Assembly (NCBI RefSeq): GCF_004919685.1
Contig: NZ_SMYZ01000015.1
Coordinates: 1 to 64,000, forward strand
Origin: Mesorhizobium norvegicum
GTDB lineage: Bacteria > Pseudomonadota > Alphaproteobacteria > Rhizobiales > Rhizobiaceae
Reading direction: 5' to 3'
Length of the DNA stretch: 64,000 nucleotides
Shown: positions 28,662-38,387 of the stretch, one piece after another
Position numbering within the stretch: position 1 is the stretch's first letter
Layout of the letters: each line of letters starts with the position of its first letter
Notes under the pieces: generated by a model
The model's database searches: none
Told to the model about the DNA's origin: nothing
Seen by the model: only the letters and a program-made list of their open reading frames with translations
Program-made: the position numbers and the translations under genes

Positions 28662-29533
28662 CGCTTCAGCTCCTCGTAGAGGAAATCCACTACCCGGCGG
28701 ATGCGCACGCTGGTGCGTACGTCGCGGTGCATCGCCAGCCACACCGGCAGGACAGGCAAAGGCAGGCCGGGCAGCAATTTCTCCACCGATGGGTCACGGT
28801 CGACCAGCGGCTCCTGGCCGAGACCGATGCCGTTTCCCGCCCGCACCGCCTCCCACAGAACGATCTGGTTGTCGGCCCTGAAGCGAAAACTGCTCCGGGT
28901 GACCGGGATGCCATACTGGGTGAAGCCTCTGATGATGTCGTCGCTGCGGTCGAAGCCGACCAAATCGTGGTCGACAAGGTCGGCGGGCTTCAGCGGGTGG
29001 CCGCGCCTGTCGAGATAGGATCTGGCGGCGCACGCGCAGAGGGGAATGTCGCAGACCTTGCGCGCCGTCAGCTCATTCTGCGCCGGCTTGACCATGCGGA
29101 TGGCGATATCCGCATCCCTGCGCAACAGGTTCTCCACCTGGTTTGAAGCAACGATCTCGACCTCGATGCCGGGCTCCTCGATCCCCAGCCGCATCGTCAT
29201 CTGCGGCAGCACATAGGCCGCCACCACCTCGCTGGCAGCGATGCGCACCGTGCCTTCGATGGCCTCGACCGAACCCAGCGCCAGCAGTGAGAAGGCGCTT
29301 GCCTGCTCGCTGACCGCCTTGCCGCGTTCGAACAGCGTGCTGCCGGCTTCTGTCAGCTCATAGCCGCGCCGCCCACGTCGGAACAGCGTGACGCCCAGCG
29401 CCTGTTCGAGCTCGCCGATGTGACGGCCAAGCGTCGGCTGGCTGGCCGAGAGCTTTCGCGCGGCAGCCGACAGGCTGCCGGTTTCCGCCACGGTGACGAA
29501 GCTCTTGATCAGGTTCCAGTCGATTTCAGCCAT
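28625..29533 (-). CDS. LysR family transcriptional regulator
   Basis: A 302-residue regulator with an N-terminal winged HTH (WNLIKSFVTVAETGSLSAAARKLSASQPTLGRHIGELEQALGVTLFRR) and a substrate-binding domain (about residues 90-295). It is divergent from the SDR-type gene at 29630, which is its most likely target. A 14-base perfect palindrome overlaps its start codon. Its last 37 bases overlap the end of the transporter gene on the other strand. Confidence 0.92.
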   Translation of the reverse strand: MAEIDWNLIKSFVTVAETGSLSAAARKLSASQPTLGRHIGELEQALGVTLFRRGRRGYELTEAGSTLFERGKAVSEQASAFSLLALGSVEAIEGTVRIAASEVVAAYVLPQMTMRLGIEEPGIEVEIVASNQVENLLRRDADIAIRMVKPAQNELTARKVCDIPLCACAARSYLDRRGHPLKPADLVDHDLVGFDRSDDIIRGFTQYGIPVTRSSFRFRADNQIVLWEAVRAGNGIGLGQEPLVDRDPSVEKLLPGLPLPVLPVWLAMHRDVRTSVRIRRVVDFLYEELKRYSAGAGANSAR

Positions 29534-29545
29534 TCATTTATGAAT
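29532..29545. promoter_or_regulatory. Candidate LysR operator
   Basis: Perfect palindrome ATTCAT-TT-ATGAAT overlapping the LysR start codon, 84 bases from the divergent SDR gene. LysR proteins bind such dyads to repress themselves and control the neighbour. Confidence 0.5.
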
Positions 29546-29629
29546 ATCAAAACACCAATCATAGTCAATTTCCATTCGCATCCGAGGCGATCATATTCCG
29601 GCTGCAAACACCAACCAGGAGTACCTAAA

Positions 29630-30589
29630 ATGACCAAGATCGCAATTCTCGGTGCCAATGGCCGGCTCGGCCGCGTGGTCGCCAAGGCCTTCATCGACGC
29701 CGGCTATGACGTCCGCGCCATCACTCGCAACGGCAAGGTGCCAGCCGAACTCAAGGGCGCCACGGCCGTTGCCGGTGATGGGCTCGACCGTGACGCGCTT
29801 ATCCGCGCCACGGAGGGCGTCGATATCATCTTCAACGGCCTCAACCCGATCTACACCGAATGGGTCAAGTGCATGCCGATGGCCGAGAACGTCATGGCCG
29901 CCTGCCGGGCGAACGGTGCTTTGCACCTTGCTCCGGGCAACGTCTACAATTTCGGCTCGCCGATCCCGGCGGTGATATCAGAAGACACGCCCTTCCAGCC
30001 GACGACCGAAAAGGGTCGCATCCGCGTCGCCATGGAAGACCTGTTTCGCCGCGAGGCCGACGCCGGCCGGGTACGCACCGTTCTCTTGCGGGCCGGCGAC
30101 TTCTTCGGCGGCACCGGCAGCGGATCATGGTTCGATCTGGTCGTCGCCGCCAAGATGAACAAGGGCACCTATACCGCGCCCGGCCCGGTCGACCTCGTGC
30201 ATGAATGGGCCTACCTGCCGGATCTGGCCAAGGCTTTCGTCGGACTGGCGAAAAACCTGGACAAGCTCGGCGCCTACGAAGCGCTGAACTTTCCGGGCCA
30301 TGCCGTTACCGACCTGGAGATCAAGGCAGCAGCAGAGAAGGCGCTTGGTCGCCCGCTCAAGATGACCTCGATGGCCTGGTGGGTGCTGCGCGCCGGCAGC
30401 CCGTTCGTGGCGATGTGGCGCGAGATCGTCTCGATGTCCTATCTGCGCTTCGAGCCGCACCAACTGGCCTCGGCAAGGCTGGAAGGCATCATCGGTACGA
30501 TCCCGCACACGCCTCTCGATCAGGCAGTCACCGAGGCACTCGAGGATATCGGCATCGCCATCGTGAACGACGTTGCGAAAGCTGCCTGA
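29630..30589 (+). CDS. NAD(P)-dependent epimerase/dehydratase-like protein
   Basis: A 319-residue Rossmann protein. The nucleotide-binding motif ILGANGRLGRVVAKAF is at residues 5-20, followed by VRAITRN. It belongs to the extended or atypical SDR group with NmrA-like features; the usual YxxxK is replaced by GNVYNFGSPIP, similar to other atypical members. Reaction unknown. A ribosome binding site (ccagga) precedes ATG 29630. It is divergent from the LysR gene and probably controlled by it. Confidence 0.85.
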   Translation: MTKIAILGANGRLGRVVAKAFIDAGYDVRAITRNGKVPAELKGATAVAGDGLDRDALIRATEGVDIIFNGLNPIYTEWVKCMPMAENVMAACRANGALHLAPGNVYNFGSPIPAVISEDTPFQPTTEKGRIRVAMEDLFRREADAGRVRTVLLRAGDFFGGTGSGSWFDLVVAAKMNKGTYTAPGPVDLVHEWAYLPDLAKAFVGLAKNLDKLGAYEALNFPGHAVTDLEIKAAAEKALGRPLKMTSMAWWVLRAGSPFVAMWREIVSMSYLRFEPHQLASARLEGIIGTIPHTPLDQAVTEALEDIGIAIVNDVAKAA

Positions 30590-30661
30590 CAGGCAAGGCG
30601 GGCGCGGGGCTACGAGCCTGCCTGCCTATCTCTTCAGACTGAAAGTCCCTACGGACCGAAA

Positions 30662-30680
30662 GGGCGGCTCAGAGCCGCCC
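30662..30680 (-). terminator. Terminator overlapping the end of the DUF3309 gene
   Basis: Perfect arms GGGCGGCTC/GAGCCGCCC followed by TTTC on the minus strand. The left arm encodes the last codons of the gene and the stop codon lies in the hairpin, so translation and termination signals share sequence. Confidence 0.6.
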
Positions 30681-30827
30681 CATCAACAGCAACACCAGAA
30701 GCACCACCAACACCACGCCGACAATGCCCGACGGCCCATAACCCCAGGAGCGCGAATGCGGCCAGGCCGGCACCGCGCCAATGAGGACAAGGATCAGGAC
30801 GATGATGACGATGGTGTTGATCGGCAT
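30669..30827 (-). CDS. DUF3309 small membrane protein
   Basis: Encodes 52 residues: MPINTIVIIVLILVLIGAVP, AWPHSRSWGYGPSG and a second hydrophobic stretch ending LLLMGRL. Two membrane segments separated by a short W/Y-rich polar loop are the full DUF3309 pattern. Function unknown, frequent in Rhizobiales. Too short for usual gene calling. A ribosome binding site (gggact) is weak. Confidence 0.85.
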   Translation of the reverse strand: MPINTIVIIVLILVLIGAVPAWPHSRSWGYGPSGIVGVVLVVLLVLLLMGRL

Positions 30828-30867
30828 GAGAGAGTCCCTGCATTGACGCTTTGCTCAGGGACAATGC

Positions 30868-30899
30868 AAAAGGCCGCCCGGTTGTTCCGGGCGGCCTTT
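30868..30899 (-). terminator. Terminator after the RND pump gene
   Basis: Arms AAAGGCCGCCCGG and CCGGGCGGCCTTT with a TTGTT loop, 24 bases past the RND stop on the minus strand. A strong, nearly symmetric Rho-independent terminator that also insulates the DUF3309 gene. Confidence 0.85.
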
Positions 30900-30922
30900 G
30901 CCATTCAAATCGGGAAGCCTGC

Positions 30923-33900
30923 CTATTCGGCTGCTTTTGGAAAGGCGATCGCCGGCTCGGCGCCGGCATCACGGCCTGGCGTTTCGGTAGACGAAACCGT
31001 GCCTTTGCCGCGCCGGAACACCCGGCGGAAAAACGCGTAGAAGCGGCTGTTCTTGCTGCGCGTGAAGATCATCAGCATCGACGGCGTCACCACCAGCGTC
31101 AGCAGTGTGGCAAAGGACAGACCGAAGACGATCGCCGACGACAGCGAAATCCACCATTGCGTCGACGGCGCATTGATCGTCGTCTCGTGATGGAAGATTT
31201 CGAGACCGAGGCCAAAGGCGATCGGCAGCACACCAAGGATCGCCGACACCGCCGTCAGCACGACCGGGCGGGCGCGCTCGCGGCAGGTCTGCAGCACCGC
31301 GTCCATCTTGTCCCAGCCTTCTTGGCGCAGCCGGTCATAGGTGTCGATGAGCACGATGTTGTTGTTGACCACCACGCCGGCCAGCGCGATGACGCCGATG
31401 CCCGACATGACGATGCCGAACGCCTCTCCCGTCAACAGCAGCCCCAGGAACACGCCGATCGTCGCCATGACAACGCAGGACAGCACCATCAGCACACTCG
31501 TGAATTTGTTGAACTGCATCAGAAGCACGAGGAAGATCAGGAAGATCGCCGCCCCGAAGGCCTTGCCGAGGAAGGCGCTGGCCTCGGCGCTGTCTTCGTT
31601 CGAACCAGCCAGCTTCCAGCGCGTGCCGCTGTCCAGCTTCATATCGGTGACCGCCTGGGTGACCTCCTGTTGCACGGCCGCAACCTGCGCACCGGCCGCG
31701 ACATTGGCCTGCACCACCACGGTGCGTGCGCCATCGATGCGGTTGAGGATGCCGACGCTGGGCTTCGCCTTGCGGACGACGAAGTTCGAGATCGGCACCG
31801 AACCTTGCGAGGTCTGCACCCGGAGTTCGTCGAGCGTCGACAGCGTGCGCCGGTCTTCCGGCAGGCGCAGCCTGATGTCGACCGCCTTGTCGGCGCCGGC
31901 CGGGCGGTATTCGCTCAGCTTCAGGCCGTTGGTCACCAACTGCACGACCGTTCCGACCGCGGTCGGGCTGATGCCGTACTGTGCCGCTTTGGCGCGGTCG
32001 ACTTCCAGTGCCCAGTCTACACCGGGCGGCGGCAGGCCGTCGGAGATGTCGATGACGCCCGGCACCTTGGCGATGCGCGCCGCCACGGCGCGGGCCTTCT
32101 CGTCCAGGCCGGCCGGGTCGATGGCCGAAAGCCTGATCTGGATCGGCTTGCCGGTGGGCGGGCCGGCCTCCGGCACGCGGACCTCGACATCGACGCCGGG
32201 AATGCCGGCCATGACGCCACGCAACTCATCCAGGATCTGGTTTGCCGATTTGCGCTCACGCCAGTCGACAAATTCATACTGGATGACGCCGACAACGTCT
32301 TCCGGAACGTCCTGGCCGCCGCCCTGCGTCTTGCCGACAAGGGTGTAGACGGATTTGACGCCAGGCCAGCCGAGCAGCCGGTTTTCGGCGATCTTGGTCG
32401 CGGTGTCCATTTCGGCCAGCGAAAGATTGCCGCGTGCGTGCACGTAGAGCAGGCCGTAGTCGGGCTCGACACTGGGGAAGAACTCGACACCGGCGCCATA
32501 TTTCGAATAGGCGTAGCCGACGCCGAACAGCAGCGCCACGGTCAGCAGAACCACGGTGATCGGGAACCGCACCGCCTGCTTGACGATGGCCATGTACCAA
32601 CCGTCGCGATTGTCGTCTTCATGGTGCTGCGGCGCCTTGGCGAAGATCGCCCCCAGCGTCGGCGCGAAGACCAGCGCATAGAGCATCGAGGCCGACAGCG
32701 TGACGATCAGGGTGATCGGCATGTATTTCATGAAGTCGCCGATGATGCCCGGCCAGAACAGCAGCGGCGAAAACGCCGCGATGCGCGTCATCGTCGCGGC
32801 GATGACCGGACCGGCCATGCGCTTGGCGGCAAGCGCGAAGGCTTCCGCCTTCGGCATGCCCTCGCTCATCCGCCGCTCGGCGAACTCGGTGACGATGATG
32901 GCGTCGTCGACCAGCATGCCGACGGCCAGAATGAGGCTGAACAGCACGATCATGTTGATCGTGTAGCCCATCATCGCCAGCAACAGGATACCCATCAGGA
33001 AGGATGATGGAATGGCGAGACCGATCAGCAGCGAGGCACGGCCGGACAGCGCATAGAGGATGACGACGAACACCAGGATCACGGCGATCATGACGTGGTT
33101 CTGCAGGTCACCGAGCAACTGGTTGACGAAGACCGACTTGTCCTGCGTGTAGGTGACGTTCATGCCTTCCGGCATCGTCTTGAGGAACGCATCCGATACG
33201 GCCCGCACCTTGGTGAGCGTGTCGATCAGATTGGCGCCGATGCGCTTCTTGACCTCGATGGCGATGGCCGGCTTGCCGTTGAGGCGGGTGATCGTTTCGG
33301 CATCGGCGAAGGTCGATCGGATCGTGGCAATGTCCCTGGCGTGAACCACGGCATTGGGGCCGGCGACAACCGGCAGGTTGGCGACATCTTCCGGAGTCTC
33401 GATCAACGACGGTACCTTGACCGCGTACTTGCCTTGCGAACCTTCGAGGTTGCCGGCGGCGACCAGGCTGTTCGAAGCGCCGACGGCGCCGATCAGCTGA
33501 TCGAGCTGCAGGCCGTAAGAAGACAGTTTCATCGGATCGATGACGACTTCGACGAGATCGTCACGCGAGCCCTGCAACGAGCCTTCGAGAACACCGGGCA
33601 CTTCCTCGATGCGGTCGCGCAATTCGCGAGCGGCGGCGGTCAGAACGCGCTCGGGCAATTCGCCCGACAGGGTGACGACGAGGACCGGGAATTCGGAGAT
33701 GTTGACTTCGGTGACCACGGGCTCTTCGGCAGCCTGCGGCAGGTCGGCCTTGCCGTCCTGCACCTTGCTGCGCGTATCCTGCAGTGCCGTCGCCAGGTTT
33801 GTCTGCGGCTGGAACTCGACCAGCACATAGCCGCCGCCCTGGAAGGCAGCCGAGCGCATTTCCTTGAGGCCCTTCAGGCTCTTCAGCTTGCTTTCCATCG

Positions 33901-34096
33901 GCCGCAGCAAAAGCCGCTCGGAATCCTCAGGCGAAATGCCTTGATAGATCAGGCTGACATACATCATCGGAATCGGAACGTCGGGTTCCGCTTCCTTCGG
34001 CGTCGACTGATAGGCGACCCAGCCGGCGAGCAGCAGGAAGGCCAGGACCGAGATGGTCAGGCGGGCATTGTTGATCGCGAGTTTGACGATATCCAT
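30923..34096 (-). CDS. RND family efflux transporter permease
   Basis: A 1057-residue inner-membrane pump of the AcrB/HAE1 superfamily. It has an N-terminal helix (NARLTISVLAFLLLAGWVA), two large periplasmic loops and about 12 membrane helices. The proton-relay aspartates are in GMLVDDAIIVTEFAERR of TM4. The C-terminal repeat contains GVVVNNNIVLIDTYDRLRQEG, where the usual acidic residue pattern is altered. Export substrates unknown. The adaptor gene lies 80 bases upstream on the same strand; no outer-membrane TolC-like gene is adjacent. Confidence 0.92.
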   Translation of the reverse strand: MDIVKLAINNARLTISVLAFLLLAGWVAYQSTPKEAEPDVPIPMMYVSLIYQGISPEDSERLLLRPMESKLKSLKGLKEMRSAAFQGGGYVLVEFQPQTNLATALQDTRSKVQDGKADLPQAAEEPVVTEVNISEFPVLVVTLSGELPERVLTAAARELRDRIEEVPGVLEGSLQGSRDDLVEVVIDPMKLSSYGLQLDQLIGAVGASNSLVAAGNLEGSQGKYAVKVPSLIETPEDVANLPVVAGPNAVVHARDIATIRSTFADAETITRLNGKPAIAIEVKKRIGANLIDTLTKVRAVSDAFLKTMPEGMNVTYTQDKSVFVNQLLGDLQNHVMIAVILVFVVILYALSGRASLLIGLAIPSSFLMGILLLAMMGYTINMIVLFSLILAVGMLVDDAIIVTEFAERRMSEGMPKAEAFALAAKRMAGPVIAATMTRIAAFSPLLFWPGIIGDFMKYMPITLIVTLSASMLYALVFAPTLGAIFAKAPQHHEDDNRDGWYMAIVKQAVRFPITVVLLTVALLFGVGYAYSKYGAGVEFFPSVEPDYGLLYVHARGNLSLAEMDTATKIAENRLLGWPGVKSVYTLVGKTQGGGQDVPEDVVGVIQYEFVDWRERKSANQILDELRGVMAGIPGVDVEVRVPEAGPPTGKPIQIRLSAIDPAGLDEKARAVAARIAKVPGVIDISDGLPPPGVDWALEVDRAKAAQYGISPTAVGTVVQLVTNGLKLSEYRPAGADKAVDIRLRLPEDRRTLSTLDELRVQTSQGSVPISNFVVRKAKPSVGILNRIDGARTVVVQANVAAGAQVAAVQQEVTQAVTDMKLDSGTRWKLAGSNEDSAEASAFLGKAFGAAIFLIFLVLLMQFNKFTSVLMVLSCVVMATIGVFLGLLLTGEAFGIVMSGIGVIALAGVVVNNNIVLIDTYDRLRQEGWDKMDAVLQTCRERARPVVLTAVSAILGVLPIAFGLGLEIFHHETTINAPSTQWWISLSSAIVFGLSFATLLTLVVTPSMLMIFTRSKNSRFYAFFRRVFRRGKGTVSSTETPGRDAGAEPAIAFPKAAE

Positions 34097-34176
34097 GGCT
34101 AACGCCTGTTCTTGAATTTCAGGAGCTGCGTCGCAGCCGCTTGTCCCCGCCCAGGGCCTGTCCGCGCTAACCCGTG

Positions 34177-35391
34177 CTACTGCGTGCCGGCGGTCGCTTC
34201 ACCCAACAGCTTCTGGATGGTCGCCTGGTCAGCCTCGACCGGCTTGACGACGTCACCTTCCTTCACCAACTCCTGGCCGGCGACGATGATGCGCGCGTCG
34301 GCCGGAATGCCGCCAAGTACGAGGCCGGTCGGCGTGTCGTCGACGAGGTCGATCGGGAAGAACGCCACCTTGTTGTCCTTGTCGACGGCGCGAATGCCGA
34401 GGTCGCCCTTGTCGCCAAGCGTCACCACCGAGCGCGGCAGCAGGACCGCGTCGGTCGGCAGCGCGCTGAGCTGGATTTCCGCCGTCATGCCGGCCGGCAC
34501 CGAGCCATCGGCATTGGGGATGGCGACCTCGACACGGAAGGTGCGGGTCGCCGACGACGCATCGCGGCTGATATAGCGCACGGTACCTTCGACGGTCTGG
34601 CCGCTGACCAGCCGAACGCTGGCCTTGTCACCGATCTTGAGATAGCCGAGGTCGCGCTCGCTGATCTCGCCGCGCGCAATCACCGGATCGAGCTTGAGGA
34701 TGGTCGCCACCTCGCCGCCCTGCATGACGGAACTACCGAGTTCCACCGGCACCCGGTCGATGACACCGTCAAACGGCGCCTTGACTTCGTTGCGGTCAAG
34801 CTCGGCCTGCGCGGTATCCAGTTGCGATTGCGCCAGGGTCAGATTGGAGCGGGCGGTGTCGAGCTGCAGCTTCGGCAAATTGCCGGTCTTCATCAGCCGC
34901 AGCGACGCGTCCAGCTCGGCCTGGCGCTGCACCACGAGCTGCCTGGCGTTGTCGACCATCGAGATCTTTTCTTCCGCCGCAAGCATCAGCACCAGATCGC
35001 CGGTCTTGACGTGATCGCCTTGCTTGACCGGCAGCTTGTCGATGACGCCGGCGACGCGCGTTGCCAGCACCGCCCGCTTGTCGGCTTCGGTCAGTCCGGA
35101 AATGCGGATGGCACGAGCATAGGTCTTGCGCGGCGGCGTCACCACCGCGACGGTGCGCAGCGGTGCCTTCGGCTCGGCTTCCGCCGTCTTGGGTTTGGCC
35201 GCGTCCGGCGCCTTGGCCTGCTCGACTTCGGCTGCCTTGGCTTTGTTGGCGGCTACGCTGCCGACCGACGAAAACTCGCCTGTCGCCATCCACGCCGCGA
35301 AACCAATGAGCACAACAATGGCTGCAAGCTTGTGAAACCTGATTCTCGGCATCGTCGTTTTTTCCACTGCGGGTTCGGCCAGCGTCCTCAT
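34177..35391 (-). CDS. RND efflux periplasmic adaptor (membrane fusion protein)
   Basis: A 404-residue adaptor with an N-terminal membrane anchor (about residues 20-37), an Ala/Lys/Glu-rich linker, a lipoyl-like hairpin split by a coiled coil (about 130-200, RQAELDASLRLMKTGNLPKLQLDTARSNLTLAQSQLDTAQAELDRNEVKAPFDGVI) and beta-barrel domains. It links the pump encoded downstream to an outer-membrane channel. The start may be 35391 or ATG 35352 (MPRIRFHK). Confidence 0.9.
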   Translation of the reverse strand: MRTLAEPAVEKTTMPRIRFHKLAAIVVLIGFAAWMATGEFSSVGSVAANKAKAAEVEQAKAPDAAKPKTAEAEPKAPLRTVAVVTPPRKTYARAIRISGLTEADKRAVLATRVAGVIDKLPVKQGDHVKTGDLVLMLAAEEKISMVDNARQLVVQRQAELDASLRLMKTGNLPKLQLDTARSNLTLAQSQLDTAQAELDRNEVKAPFDGVIDRVPVELGSSVMQGGEVATILKLDPVIARGEISERDLGYLKIGDKASVRLVSGQTVEGTVRYISRDASSATRTFRVEVAIPNADGSVPAGMTAEIQLSALPTDAVLLPRSVVTLGDKGDLGIRAVDKDNKVAFFPIDLVDDTPTGLVLGGIPADARIIVAGQELVKEGDVVKPVEADQATIQKLLGEATAGTQ

Positions 35392-35506
35392 AACGCGGGC
35401 GCGTCGCCGATATGGGTGCGCGCCGGGCCGTGTTCAATTTGCCGTGATCGGCGAAGCGCGCTTCTACATCAAAGTTGCACCGCAATATAGTGCGAAAGTT
35501 GCGGGA

Positions 35507-36115
35507 TCATTGCGCCACCGGACAAGATGCGCCCGCCGCCGCCCAGTTTTCGATCGCTCGATAGGTTGCTTCGGCAGTGCCCGGAGCCGGCTCACGATCC
35601 GACCCCGGCGCCCAGCCCCAGGCGACCAATTTGTCGTCGCGAACATGCAGCGCGATATCCTTCAAGCTACGGTTGCCATTGCGCAGGGGATCCTTGATCT
35701 GAGCGCAGATCTCGGCCGAGGATTTGCCGAACCAGGCCATCTCGGTTGGCGCCAAATGCCAGCTACCGGCTCCGGGTGGCCCGTGCAATGCATTGGAATT
35801 GCTGGAGAAATGGCAGGTCGTGCAGCGCAGGCCCGGATTGCCGAAGCCCGATCCGTCAGCGCCGCGCTGGACATTGAAGGCATGAACGCGGGTGCCGCCA
35901 TAATGCGCGCCGGACCAGCGCGGCCGGTCGTCCGCGACATGACAGTCGGCACAGCGCGGATGCGAGAACACCGCATAGATCTTGTCCCATTCGGACAGGC
36001 CTTTCGCCGCGTCGACCGTCGCCGGCGCCGGCGTCTGGTTCTCTTGCGCGATCGCGAACGGCACTGCCAGGACGAGCATGGCAGCAGGCGTCAGCATGAT
36101 GAGGAGCTTCTTCAT
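35507..36115 (-). CDS. Exported dihaem cytochrome c-type protein
   Basis: A 202-residue periplasmic protein with a signal peptide (MKKLLIMLTPAAMLVLAVPFAIA) and two CxxCH haem motifs, CADCH and CTTCH, about 40 residues apart. A PTEMAWFGKSSAEICAQIKDP block follows. Its start overlaps the stop of the molybdenum enzyme gene by four bases, so it is very likely the electron acceptor of that enzyme. ATG 36115 is chosen at the signal peptide; the frame is open further upstream within the neighbouring gene. Confidence 0.87.
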   Translation of the reverse strand: MKKLLIMLTPAAMLVLAVPFAIAQENQTPAPATVDAAKGLSEWDKIYAVFSHPRCADCHVADDRPRWSGAHYGGTRVHAFNVQRGADGSGFGNPGLRCTTCHFSSNSNALHGPPGAGSWHLAPTEMAWFGKSSAEICAQIKDPLRNGNRSLKDIALHVRDDKLVAWGWAPGSDREPAPGTAEATYRAIENWAAAGASCPVAQ

Positions 36116-38385
36116 GCGAAGGCCACCGTTTTCGACAGCGGCAGCGAGCGGATGCGCTTGCCGGTGAGCGCGAATATGGCGTTGGCAAGGGCCGGTGCCG
36201 CCGGCGGTGTGCCGACCTCGCCGACGCCGCCCATCTTGTGGAAGTTCTCCAGGATGGCGACTTCGAAGACCGGGCACTGGAAGATCCGCATGGCGTCGAA
36301 ATCGTGGAAGTTCGACTGTTCGACCATGCCGTCGGCGAAGGTGATTTCTTGGCCCATCGCCGCCGACAGGCCGTAGATGGCGGCCGAAATCAGCTGCGCC
36401 TCGATGATGCCGGGATCGAGCGCGGTGCCGACATCGGCGGCGATCCACACCTTCTCGATACGGATACCGACCGGCGTGTCCGCCACCTGGACGATCTCGC
36501 CGACCCAGCTGCCGAAGGACAGCGTGAAGGCCATGCCCTTGGCCTTGCCGGCGGGCAGCGCCTCACCCCATTTCGCCATCGCGGCGACTTTCTCCACCAC
36601 CTTCACCGCCGAGGGATAGGCGGCCATCAGTCTCTTGCGCATCCCGACCGGATCGATTTTTCCGGCAACGGCGATCTCGTCCATGAAGCCTTCATGGAAG
36701 AAGCCGTTGACCGAACTGCCGACCGAGCGCCAGGAGCCGACGGGGATGGAGACCGGCGCCGTGACACCACTGACCCGGTAGTTCGGGATGGTGTAGGGCT
36801 GGTCATAGGCGCCATCGACAATGGTCTTGTCGGGACCGAGCGGCGATATCGAGGGGAACAGCCGGCGCAGCGTGCCGGCAATCACCGATGGCGAGGCCAT
36901 CTTCATGTCGACGGCGACCGGCATGCCATCATCACCGAGCCGCGCCTGGAACTTGCCGATAGCGGCTGGTCGATAGGCGTCGTGGCGCATGTCTTCTTCA
37001 CGCGTCCAGGTCACCTTGATCGGACGCCCGCCTGTCTCCTTCGCCATCAGCGCGGCGCACAGCGCGTAATCCATCTCGACGCGCCGGCCGAAACCGCCGC
37101 CCATGAAGGTGGTGTGCACGGTGATCTTGTCCTGCTCGATGCCGACCGCATTGGCACAAAGCTGCCGCACCAGGGTCGGCGCCTGGTTGCCGCACCAGAT
37201 GTCTAGCGCGCCGTCCCTAAACTGTGCCGTCGCGTTCATCGGCTCCATCGTCGCATGCGCCAGATAGGGCACCGCATAGTCGGCCTCGACGATCCTTTCG
37301 CGCGGCGCGTCGGCAAAGGCGGTATCGACATCGCCATTGTCGCGCATCACCGAGCCCTTGGTGCCAAGCGTCTGCTTCAGCACATCGGATATGGCGGCAC
37401 TGCTGAGCGGGTATTCGGGGTCGGACCACTGGGCGTCGATCGCCTCGGCTGCCTTGAACGCCGCCCATGTATTGTCGGCGATGATGCCGAAGCCATGGCC
37501 GTAATTCGTTTCGAGCGGCACGATCTTGATCACGCCAGGCATTTTCTCGGCCTTGGAGAGGTCTGCCTTGACCGGCGTCGACCAGAAGCGCGGGCTCATC
37601 TTGACCGTGCCGTAGAGCATGTCCGGCAGCCGGACATCGATGCCGAAGATCGGCGCCCCGGTGACCTTGGCCAGCATGTCGATGCGCTTTTGCGGCTTTC
37701 CCAGCAGGTTCCAGTCGGCCCGGTCCTTGAGCCTGACTTCGGCCGGCGGCGCCATCGCGGCAGCGGCCGCGGCGACCGCGCCATAGGTCAGCGACTTGCC
37801 AGACGCCTTGTGCAGGATCGAACCGTCAGCCGTTTCCAGATCGGCGGCGGCGACACCCAGTTTTTGCGCCGCAGCCGCGATCAGCATCTGCCGGGCGGCA
37901 GCACCCGCTTGCCGCATCTTGTCAAAACCATCACGTGTCGAAGCCGAACCACCGGTGCCCTGCAGGGCAAGGAACTTGCCGACCACGCCAAGGCCCGAGC
38001 GCACCGCTTGCGCGGTCATGCTCTCGTCGAAGAAGGCGAACGGACCACCCTCTTCAAGGATCGCTGCGTTGTAATAGGCGTAGGAGGCGGGGCCGTGCTC
38101 GACCTTGACCCGATCAAGGTCGACATCGAGTTCTTCAGCGACCATGACGGCGAGCGTCGTCGAAATGCCTTGCCCCATCTCGGCGCGCGGCGCGACGATG
38201 GTGATGGTGTTGTCGGCGCCGATCTTCACATAGGGGTTGAACGTCGCCTCGCCCTTGCCGAGCTCGACCTCGAGCGGGTTCGGAAAAGGCTTGCGATAAT
38301 AGTAGTAGCCGACGGCAACGCCGCCCGCGACGGCGGCCGCGCCAATCAGAAACGTGCGGCGGGCGATCTTTCCGACACTGGCCAT
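36112..38385 (-). CDS. Xanthine-dehydrogenase-family molybdopterin subunit (IorB-like)
   Basis: A 757-residue catalytic subunit of a molybdenum hydroxylase of the isoquinoline 1-oxidoreductase/aldehyde oxidase type. The N-terminus GKIARRTFLIGAAAVAGG is a twin-arginine signal or anchor, followed by duplicated aldehyde-oxidase domains. Family blocks include NTITIVAPRAEMGQGISTTLA, HTTFMGGGFGRRVEMD and GSWRSVGSSVNGFFHE. It hydroxylates an N-heterocycle or oxidises an aldehyde in the periplasm. It is encoded between the 2Fe-2S subunit and the cytochrome. No cofactor-maturation gene (XdhC/CoxI) is nearby. Confidence 0.9.
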   Translation of the reverse strand: MASVGKIARRTFLIGAAAVAGGVAVGYYYYRKPFPNPLEVELGKGEATFNPYVKIGADNTITIVAPRAEMGQGISTTLAVMVAEELDVDLDRVKVEHGPASYAYYNAAILEEGGPFAFFDESMTAQAVRSGLGVVGKFLALQGTGGSASTRDGFDKMRQAGAAARQMLIAAAAQKLGVAAADLETADGSILHKASGKSLTYGAVAAAAAAMAPPAEVRLKDRADWNLLGKPQKRIDMLAKVTGAPIFGIDVRLPDMLYGTVKMSPRFWSTPVKADLSKAEKMPGVIKIVPLETNYGHGFGIIADNTWAAFKAAEAIDAQWSDPEYPLSSAAISDVLKQTLGTKGSVMRDNGDVDTAFADAPRERIVEADYAVPYLAHATMEPMNATAQFRDGALDIWCGNQAPTLVRQLCANAVGIEQDKITVHTTFMGGGFGRRVEMDYALCAALMAKETGGRPIKVTWTREEDMRHDAYRPAAIGKFQARLGDDGMPVAVDMKMASPSVIAGTLRRLFPSISPLGPDKTIVDGAYDQPYTIPNYRVSGVTAPVSIPVGSWRSVGSSVNGFFHEGFMDEIAVAGKIDPVGMRKRLMAAYPSAVKVVEKVAAMAKWGEALPAGKAKGMAFTLSFGSWVGEIVQVADTPVGIRIEKVWIAADVGTALDPGIIEAQLISAAIYGLSAAMGQEITFADGMVEQSNFHDFDAMRIFQCPVFEVAILENFHKMGGVGEVGTPPAAPALANAIFALTGKRIRSLPLSKTVAFA

Positions 38386-38387
38386 GG

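Noticed and set aside
30851..33007. Open frame of about 718 codons antisense to the RND pump gene
   Set aside because: Composition (Arg, His, Asp, Gln rich) is that of a shadow frame, and the sense strand is a clear RND transporter.
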